From the NCBI RefSeq assembly GCF_900102055.1, contig NZ_FNBA01000001.1, forward strand, positions 1,141,085-1,205,084: DNA of 64,000 nt, in the 5' to 3' direction. The notes under the pieces were generated by a model. That model saw nothing but the letters and a program-made list of their open reading frames with translations. It did no database searches and had not been told where the DNA came from. Below are positions 55,288 to 62,104 of this stretch, piece by piece. This stretch comes from Ulvibacter litoralis. GTDB taxonomy: Bacteria; Bacteroidota; Bacteroidia; Flavobacteriales; Flavobacteriaceae. The position numbers and the translations under genes are program-made. How positions within the stretch are numbered: position 1 is the first letter of the stretch; the number at the start of each line of letters is the position of its first letter.

Positions 55288-56088
55288 TTATTCTTCTTCT
55301 TTGCTTTCTTTAGAAGCAGTCACTTTTTTGCGAGCTTCTTTTTTAGCTGGAGCAGCATCCTTTTTGTCTTCTTTTCCTTCTTTACCAGATTTTCTTTCAG
55401 CAAGACCTTCTATAATAGAGTCAGATACGGAAGTCATAATTTTGCTAATAGATTTAGAAGCATCGTCATTCGCAGGAATTACATAATCAATAACACGAGG
55501 GTCACTGTTTGTATCTACCATTGCGAAGATTGGAATTTTTAATTTTTGAGCTTCAGCAACTGCGATGTGCTCACGCGTAGTATCTACGATGAATAATGCA
55601 GCAGGAAGACGGCTCATGTCGCTAATAGAACCTAAGTTCTTTTCTAGCTTAGCACGTAAACGATCTACTTGAAGACGTTCTTTTTTAGACAAAGTCATGA
55701 AAGTACCATCTGCTTTCATACGATCAATAGAAGCCATTTTTTTAACCGCTTTTCTAATCGTTACAAAGTTTGTAAGCATTCCACCAGGCCATCTTTCAGT
55801 AATGTAAGGCATGTTAGCATTCTTTGCTTTTTCAGCAACGATGTCTTTTGCTTGTTTTTTAGTAGCTACGAAAAGGATTTTTCGTCCGCTAGCTGCGATT
55901 TTTTTCAAAGCTTCATTCGCTTCGTCAATTTTTGCAGCAGTTTTGTAAAGGTTGATAATGTGAATACCATTACGCTCCATATAGATATACGGTGCCATGT
56001 TTGGATTCCATTTTCTTGTTAGGTGACCGAAGTGTACACCTGCTTCTAGAAGATCTTTAACTTCTACTGAGTTACTTGTTTTTGCCAT
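55288..56088 (-). CDS. rpsB: 30S ribosomal protein S2
   Basis: A 266-residue protein of the small subunit that helps recruit S1. Opening motif VKDLLEAGVHFGHLTRKWNP and RWPGGMLTNFVTIRKAV are typical. The last about 35 residues form a Lys/Glu/Ala-rich tail (KEGKEDKKDAAPAKKEARKK) that is common in Bacteroidota S2 and is probably disordered. It has a 201 nt 5' region after rpsI with several hairpins. Confidence 0.97.
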   Translation of the reverse strand: MAKTSNSVEVKDLLEAGVHFGHLTRKWNPNMAPYIYMERNGIHIINLYKTAAKIDEANEALKKIAASGRKILFVATKKQAKDIVAEKAKNANMPYITERWPGGMLTNFVTIRKAVKKMASIDRMKADGTFMTLSKKERLQVDRLRAKLEKNLGSISDMSRLPAALFIVDTTREHIAVAEAQKLKIPIFAMVDTNSDPRVIDYVIPANDDASKSISKIMTSVSDSIIEGLAERKSGKEGKEDKKDAAPAKKEARKKVTASKESKEEE

Positions 56089-56289
56089 TTTTGTTTAGTT
56101 TACTTTCTGTATGTTTAGATGTCAACCTTCTCTAGGAGCTTGGTTTAGATGCTAAACTAATGTTACATCCGGCAGGATGAAACTAACAGCTTAATGATAA
56201 TAAAATTTATGAACTTGTGTTTCAAAACTATTTTGAAACGAAAATGATGTTGTGCCACAGTTTTTGCAGCACAACATACATTTGTAATA
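56089..56289 (-). other. Structured rpsI-rpsB intergenic region, probable rpsB leader
   Basis: On the minus strand four hairpins follow the rpsI stop. First, ATGTTGTGC/GCACAACAT (56247-56277) could terminate rpsI. Second, GTTTCAAAA/TTTTGAAAC (56219-56239). Third, a bulged stem TGTTA-CATCC-(4 nt)-GGATG-TAACA (56161-56188). Fourth, TTTAG/CTAAA with a 3 nt loop (near 56143-56155). A TAGTTTTG lies at 56223-56230, an exact -7 match. The last two hairpins lie in what would be the rpsB 5' UTR and may bind S2 for autoregulation; that is inference. Confidence 0.5.
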
Positions 56290-56676
56290 TTAACGTTTCG
56301 AGAATTGGAACTTTTTTCTCGCTTTTTTCTGACCGAATTTTTTACGTTCAACCATTCTAGGGTCTCTAGTTAATAGACCTTCTGGCTTTAATACCAATCT
56401 GTGTTCTTCATTAATTGCACACATTACACGTGCCAATGCCAAACGAATTGCTTCTGCTTGACCGGTAATACCACCACCAAATACATTTACTTTGATATCG
56501 AAAGATGTTTCGTTCTCAGTAAGTACTAATGGTTGTTTTACTTTGTATTGAAGTGTTGGTGTAGTGAAATAATTTGTTAAATCACGTTTGTTAATTGTGA
56601 TGTTTCCTTTTCCTTCAGAAACATATACACGTGCAACAGCCGTTTTTCTTCTTCCTATTTTGTGTATCGTCTCCAT
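56290..56676 (-). CDS. rpsI: 30S ribosomal protein S9
   Basis: A 128-residue ribosomal protein whose C-terminal tail reaches the P-site tRNA. IGRRKTAVARVYVSEGKGNI and the basic end KKFGQKKARKKFQFSKR are canonical. Its ATG shares one base with the rplM stop (TAATG), so the two are translationally coupled, as in most bacteria. Confidence 0.97.
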   Translation of the reverse strand: METIHKIGRRKTAVARVYVSEGKGNITINKRDLTNYFTTPTLQYKVKQPLVLTENETSFDIKVNVFGGGITGQAEAIRLALARVMCAINEEHRLVLKPEGLLTRDPRMVERKKFGQKKARKKFQFSKR

Positions 56677-57131
56677 TACTTAGTTAGGTTAAGGTTAATT
56701 TCTCTTGGCTTTTGTGCTTCTTGACCGTGGTCTGTTCCTACATAAACTTTAAGGTTTCTGAATAATACAGCACCTAGCTTGTTTTTAGGAAGCATTCCTT
56801 TTACAGCCTTTTCGATAACACGTGCAGGATCTTTTCCGTACAATTCTTTAGCAGTTAAGCTACGTTGTCCACCTGGGTAACCCGTGTGGCGAATGTACGT
56901 TTTGTCATCCCACTTGTTTCCTTTAAGAACAATCTTATCGGCGTTAGTAATAATTACGTTGTCTCCACAATCTACGTGAGGCGTAAAACTTGGTTTGTGT
57001 TTGCCACGAAGTAATTTTGCAACCTCACTAGCAAGACGACCCAAAGTCTGGCCGTCCGCATCCACTAAAAGCCACTCTTTGTTAACAGTGCTTTTGTTAG
57101 CAGATACTGTTTTGTAACTCAATGTATCCAT
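56676..57131 (-). CDS. rplM: 50S ribosomal protein L13
   Basis: A 151-residue early-assembly protein of the large subunit. ATG at 57129-57131 is chosen over a TTG at 57146. [33 protein letters not shown] and the [20 protein letters not shown] block are typical. It begins the minus-strand ribosomal run rplM-rpsI-rpsB-tsf and has a consensus promoter about 70 nt upstream. Confidence 0.97.
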   Translation of the reverse strand: MDTLSYKTVSANKSTVNKEWLLVDADGQTLGRLASEVAKLLRGKHKPSFTPHVDCGDNVIITNADKIVLKGNKWDDKTYIRHTGYPGGQRSLTAKELYGKDPARVIEKAVKGMLPKNKLGAVLFRNLKVYVGTDHGQEAQKPREINLNLTK

Positions 57132-57199
57132 TTCGTTTTTTGTCAATAGTTAATAAAAATTTGTTTCCTCCGGTTGATACAATCGCGCTAAGAGGGGTG

Positions 57200-57229
57200 C
57201 AAATGTAATATTATTTATTTGAATAACAA
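57200..57229 (-). promoter_or_regulatory. Promoter of rplM-rpsI
   Basis: On the minus strand TTG (57227-57229), 19 nt, TACATTTG (57200-57207): an exact Bacteroidota consensus. It predicts a leader of about 60 nt before the rplM ATG. Confidence 0.65.
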
Positions 57230-57406
57230 GGGGTGACGATTTTATTTTTCCTTGTTTTCTTCGGAAGGATTTTCGAAATGTAAAACAGTTGTATGTGAAC
57301 ACAATCACCCTTTTACATTTTGTCTTTGAAATTTTACATTTCCTATATTTTTACTGATGTCGTGTTTCTTTTCTTCGGAAGGATTTTAAATAATAAAGCG
57401 CTGTGT

Positions 57407-58996
57407 TTATTGTTTGACAAACATTTTAGTCGTTGTTTTTTCTTCGGAAGAAATCTGAACGTAATAGATGCCAGCTGCGAATTTAGAAACATCAATTGGT
57501 TTTTTTATATTGATTTCTGAAAGTTCTTTTAGTAACGTTCCTTTGGTATCGTAGATTTTTATTTCTGAAAGTGAAAGTTCATCTGAAGCTACGGTTAAAA
57601 AATCTGCTGTAGGGTTTGGGTAGATAGTAATAGCTTGTTTTAAAGTTTCATCGTCAATTCCAAGATTACCATCTAGTCTAACAACCCAATAATCATATAA
57701 CCCAATTGCGTCTTCTGTTTTGTCCCCCGATATATCTGAATCTGAAAAGCCAGCAACAACATAGGATCCGTTATTAGATTGTATTATTGAGTAAGCTGCT
57801 TCTCCACCATTTCCTCCTACAGTATTTTGGGCTTCAATTAGCCCCTCTGAATTGAGTTTTACAACCCAATAGTCAGATAAACCTTCAGAATTTTCAGTTT
57901 TGTCGCCTGAAATATTGCTATCAGACCCGCTTACTAAAATATAACCTCCATCCATAGTTTGTACTATAGATTCAAGGAAATCCAACCCATTTCCTCCAAT
58001 AGTATTCTCCCATTGAATTTGACCGAGACTATCAATTTTCACAACCCAAATATCACCATCACCAATAGCATTTTCTGTTTTATCTCCAGAAATATTAGAC
58101 CATGAGGTACCACCAAATATGTAACCCCCATCCGTTGTTTGTGATATACAATGAACGATGTCACTATCGTTACCACCAATGGTATTCTGCCATTCTATAG
58201 CACCTAAAGAATTCAATTTTACTGCCCAATAATCCTTATCACCTTTAGAATTTTCTGTTTTATCACCCGAAATGTTAGAAGAAGAATGACCACCTAGAAT
58301 GCATCCACCATCACTTGTACTAACAACAGAATATAAAGAATCTTCATTATCTCCACCAATGGTATTATCCCATTCTATAATTCCATTAGTATTTAATTTC
58401 ACTACCCAATAATCCATTGCATGATTAGTGCCAATTCTGTTTTCTGTTTTATCGCCTGAAATATTAGAGTCTGAGTATCCTCCAATAAAATAGCCGTTAT
58501 CTGGAGATTGAACTACTGAATATAACAGTTCACGACTAGATCCACCTATTGTATTTTCCCACTCAATAATACCATTTGCATCAATTTTTACAATCCAATA
58601 GTCTGATTCTCCCATGGCATCCTCAGTTTTATCACCAGAAATATTAGAGCTTGAAATACCCCCAAGAATATAACCACCATCCATAGTCTGTTTAATAGAA
58701 TACAAATGATCATCAAAAGTACCCCCAATAGTATGTTGCCATTCTATGTTCTCGTTGCTGTCAAGTTTAACTACCCAATAATCACCGGAACCTATAGAGT
58801 TTTCTGTTTTGTCTCCAGATATATTTGATGTTGAACGCCCGCCAAGAATATATCCTCCGTCAGTGGTTTTGTCCATACAATAGAGTCTGTCATCATTGCT
58901 ACCACCAATTGTATTTTGTGAGAGTATATTTAGGTCTTGTGAATAGGAGAATGTAACAAATAAAAGCAATAATAGAAATGATAGTAGTTTTTTCAT
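57407..58996 (-). CDS. Seven-repeat propeller-like protein with T9SS sorting domain
   Basis: 529 residues from the ATG at 58996, which opens a good signal peptide (MKKLLSFLLLLLFVTFSYSQ); an ATG at 59050 is in frame but adds a polar extension. Exactly seven repeats of about 58 residues follow. Each has the pattern TIGG...D.L.SI.QT.DGGYILGG.S.SNISGDKTE, then DYWVVKLNS.G.IEWQN. Seven such units suggest a seven-bladed beta-propeller. The last about 75 residues (TIYPNPTADFL..., AGIYYVQISS) are a type A T9SS sorting domain, so the product is exported to or beyond the surface. Similar repeats occur in two lipoprotein paralogues upstream. Binding partner unknown. Confidence 0.8.
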   Translation of the reverse strand: MKKLLSFLLLLLFVTFSYSQDLNILSQNTIGGSNDDRLYCMDKTTDGGYILGGRSTSNISGDKTENSIGSGDYWVVKLDSNENIEWQHTIGGTFDDHLYSIKQTMDGGYILGGISSSNISGDKTEDAMGESDYWIVKIDANGIIEWENTIGGSSRELLYSVVQSPDNGYFIGGYSDSNISGDKTENRIGTNHAMDYWVVKLNTNGIIEWDNTIGGDNEDSLYSVVSTSDGGCILGGHSSSNISGDKTENSKGDKDYWAVKLNSLGAIEWQNTIGGNDSDIVHCISQTTDGGYIFGGTSWSNISGDKTENAIGDGDIWVVKIDSLGQIQWENTIGGNGLDFLESIVQTMDGGYILVSGSDSNISGDKTENSEGLSDYWVVKLNSEGLIEAQNTVGGNGGEAAYSIIQSNNGSYVVAGFSDSDISGDKTEDAIGLYDYWVVRLDGNLGIDDETLKQAITIYPNPTADFLTVASDELSLSEIKIYDTKGTLLKELSEINIKKPIDVSKFAAGIYYVQISSEEKTTTKMFVKQ

Positions 58997-59164
58997 GAAG
59001 CATTTTTTTACAATAATAGAAAAGTTATTAGTAAAACCAGAAAATTTCATAAGTTTGATTTTTTTCAGAAGAAGATACCTAAAATAAGTGTCTTGTTTCC
59101 AGTAAAATTAGTATTTGAGTTTGTCTGTTTCTACTAATTTGTAATCTTTCAGAAACAATGAAAG

Positions 59165-60542
59165 TTATAAATGCCCTGTATATTTTAGTATCCAAATATC
59201 GCCAAGACCTTTACCTGCTCCTGTTTTATCTCCGTTAATTCCTGAATATGAAGTCCCAGCAATAACATAGCCACCATCTTCTGTTTGTAATAACACTCTT
59301 GCTTGATCAGACCGATTGCCTCCTAATGTTTTATCCCATTCTACTTCACCTAATTCGTTTAGTTTTACCAACCAATAGTCCTCCTCACCTCTAGAATCTT
59401 CCGTTTTATCTCCAGAGATATTAGAATTTGAATGACCAGATACTAAGTAGCCTCCTTCAGAAGACTCTATAATAGTGTTATCCCCAATTCAATTCATTTC
59501 CACCTATAGAGTTTTGCCATTCAATTGCCCCAGAACTGTCGGTTTTTAGTATCCAATAATCAAAATTTCCGTTTAAGTCTTCTGTTTTATCTCCAGAAAT
59601 GTTTGATCCTGATCCCCCGCATACTATATAACCGCCATCAGTAGTTTGTATAACGTCTTCTAAAATGTCAAATTGGTCACCACCGAAATGTCTTTGCCAT
59701 ACAGATGAACCAGAAGCATTTGATTTGTATAACAAGTAATCTTCTCCTGTGCCGTTTTGGATGTTTATTCCTGAAATAAAACTATTGTCGGTAGTTGTTT
59801 TAAATGCTTTTAAATATCCGCCACCAGGAAATGAAAAGTCTTTTTGATCTTGAATAATTCCAGCGGAAGAAATTTTAACATACCATTGGTCGAAACCTGA
59901 TCCTAGATTTATAGGAAGTGTTTTATCTCCAGAAATGTCAGAACCAGAATGGCCAGCTAGCATATAACCGCCGTCAGGAGTTTGTACAATACCTTTTAAA
60001 ACATCCGTTTGATCACCACCAATCGTATTCTGCCATTCAAGCGTGCCATCAGAATTTAATTTTAACACCCAATAGTCGGGACCTCCCTGCGAATTTTCTG
60101 TTTTATCTCCCGAAATGTTAGATTCAGACGTAGCAGCAACAATATACCCTCCATCTGCCGTTTGTAAAATGTCAAATCCAAAATCGTCTTCACTTCCTCC
60201 GTAGGTTTTGTCCCATTGTATCGTTCCGTTAGCAGAAAGTTTTATAATCCAGACGTCATCTCCTCCTCTAGACTCTTCCGTTTTATCCCCAGATAAACTA
60301 GAATTAGAAGTCCCACAAAGAATAAATCCTCCATCGGCAGTTTGAATCATGGAATTAACCTGATCGTACCAAATACCACCAATTGTTTTTTGCCACGACT
60401 CTGGAATTGGAATCTCATCATCGGTTGGATCTACTTCATCATCATTAGTTTCTTCAACAGGTTCGCTGGTATCTGTAGAGCTGCAAGATTGGGTGAAAAT
60501 GACGGTACAAAAGACAAATAATAGAATGTATATTTTTTTCAT
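59165..60542 (-). pseudogene. Seven-repeat surface lipoprotein gene split by a frameshift
   Basis: The frame starting at 60542 has a lipoprotein signal (MKKIYILLFVFCTVIFTQSC), an acidic linker and about five repeats. It stops at 59478 after SIGGNELNWG. The following sequence continues the sixth repeat (IIESSEGGYLVSGHSNSNIS) in the next frame and ends with the seventh at 59165. Skipping one T in AATTGGGGATAAC (near 59486) restores a 458-residue product with seven repeats and normal repeat spacing, matching the intact neighbour of 462. So this is a single-base insertion: a real pseudogene, a phase-variable or programmed shift, or a sequencing error. Repeat 4 is also atypical. Confidence 0.85.
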
Positions 60543-60557
60543 GGGGTGTTTTTTTTC
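60381..60557 (-). repeat. N-terminal cassette shared with the paralogue at 61821-61999
   Basis: About 177 nt spanning the upstream bases, start codon, signal peptide, acidic linker and first repeat strand is nearly identical to about 61821-61999, while the downstream repeats of the two genes have diverged. Confidence 0.75.
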
Positions 60558-60596
60558 AATAGTCCAAAAATAGCTATTTAGAGTAAATAATACATT

Positions 60597-61985
60597 TTAT
60601 AGTTTTACAACCCAAAAGTCATTGCCTCCTCGTGAGTCTTCAGTTTTATCTCCAGATATATTAGAAGAAGAGGTTCCTGCTAAAAAGTAGTCTCCTTCAC
60701 TTATTTCTATAATACTTCTTAAAAGTTCTTCATTTTCTCCTCCAATTGTATTTTGCCAATCAATATTTCCAGAAGCAGTTAGTTTTAATACCCAATAGTC
60801 TAATCCTCCTTTACTGTTTTCAGTTTTATCTCCCGATATATTAGAATTTGAATTACCACCAATAATGAACCCTTGATCTATAGTTTCTGAAACTGACCAG
60901 AGTTCATCAGATTGAGAACCGCCAATAGTATTGTCCCATTCAATAACACCCGAGTTGTTTAGTTTTAAAATCCAATAATCAGTAATTCCAATTGCGTTCT
61001 CACTTTTAGTTTCTGAAATATCTGAAGCTGAATGACCTCCTAAAATAAAACCATTGTCACTAGTCTTGCATATTGTATTTAATATATCATCATTGGCCCC
61101 GCCAATCGTTTTTTGCCAAATTATATCTCCTTGAGAATTTATTTTTACAATCCAATAATCAAAAAGGCCTAAGCCAGCTTCAGTTTTATCTCCACTAATA
61201 CCAGAACCAGAGTTCCCTCCAATTATATAACCACCGTCATTCGTCGAAATTGCTGCAGAACCTGAATCTATACTACTACCTCCAATGGTTTTATCCCACT
61301 CTACATTTCCAGAACTGTCAATTTTTACGATCCAATAATCTGATCGACCTCTTGAGTTTTCAGTTTTGTCACCAGAAATATTTGAAGAGGAAAATCCACT
61401 TAATAAAAAACCACCATCATTAGAAACTACAATTGAACTTAAAATATCGCTATCGCTACCTCCAATCGTATTCTGCCATTCTATAATTCCATTATTTGTT
61501 AATTTCACGACCCAATAATCTCGACCTCCATTTGAATTTTCAGTTTTATCACCAGATAGGTTTGATACTGAGAATCCGCCTAAAATATACCCCCCATCTA
61601 ATGTTTCTTTAATTGCATATAAAAAATCTTGATCAGATCCGCCTATGGTTTTTTGCCATTCAATAACACCTGAAGCATCTAATTTCACGACCCAATAATC
61701 TCCCATGCCTTTAGTGTTTTCTTCTTTATCACCAGATATATTAGAATCTGATGTTCCTCCAATAAGGTATCCATTATCTGAAGTTTTAATGCTAGGAAAC
61801 AATGCGTCTTCGCCACTCCCACCAATCGTTTTTTGCCACGACTCTGGAATTGGAATCTCATCATCAGTCGGATCCACGTCATCATCATTTGTTTCTTCTA
61901 TAGGCTCTCCAGTGTCTGATGAGCTACAAGATTGGGTGAAAATCACGGTACAAAAGACAAATAATAGAATGTATATTTTTTTCAT
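60597..61985 (-). CDS. Seven-repeat propeller-like surface lipoprotein
   Basis: A 462-residue lipoprotein. The lipobox ends FTQSC (Cys20) and is followed by a Ser/Asp/Glu-rich linker (about 21-48, DDDVDPTDDEIPIPESW), typical of lipoproteins sent to the cell surface. Seven repeats of about 58 residues fill the rest, with the same consensus as the T9SS protein at 57407 (TIGG...GGYILGG.S.SNISGDKTEN, DYWVVKL, G.IEWQN). It ends right after repeat seven with no sorting domain, so export is by the lipoprotein route. It lies upstream of its frameshifted twin in the same direction (54 nt gap). Function unknown; binding of a partner or polymer is plausible for a propeller. Confidence 0.8.
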   Translation of the reverse strand: MKKIYILLFVFCTVIFTQSCSSSDTGEPIEETNDDDVDPTDDEIPIPESWQKTIGGSGEDALFPSIKTSDNGYLIGGTSDSNISGDKEENTKGMGDYWVVKLDASGVIEWQKTIGGSDQDFLYAIKETLDGGYILGGFSVSNLSGDKTENSNGGRDYWVVKLTNNGIIEWQNTIGGSDSDILSSIVVSNDGGFLLSGFSSSNISGDKTENSRGRSDYWIVKIDSSGNVEWDKTIGGSSIDSGSAAISTNDGGYIIGGNSGSGISGDKTEAGLGLFDYWIVKINSQGDIIWQKTIGGANDDILNTICKTSDNGFILGGHSASDISETKSENAIGITDYWILKLNNSGVIEWDNTIGGSQSDELWSVSETIDQGFIIGGNSNSNISGDKTENSKGGLDYWVLKLTASGNIDWQNTIGGENEELLRSIIEISEGDYFLAGTSSSNISGDKTEDSRGGNDFWVVKL

Positions 61986-62104
61986 GGGGTGTTTTTTTTG
62001 AAAACTACAAAAAGTATTTCATTCAGTTCTAACAAAAAATGAAATACCAATTGAATCATTCAAAAATATAACTCTTTAGTGTAAAATATGTTGTAAAAAA
62101 GGTA

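Noticed and set aside
59165-59371. Separate small gene starting at 59371
   Set aside because: Its start is internal to repeat 6 and the open frame extends upstream into the same repeat; it is the shifted 3' end of the lipoprotein gene beginning at 60542.
57407-61985. CRISPR-like or noncoding repeat array
   Set aside because: The periodicity (about 175 nt) is in codon phase and comes from protein repeats; spacers and near-identical short repeats are absent.
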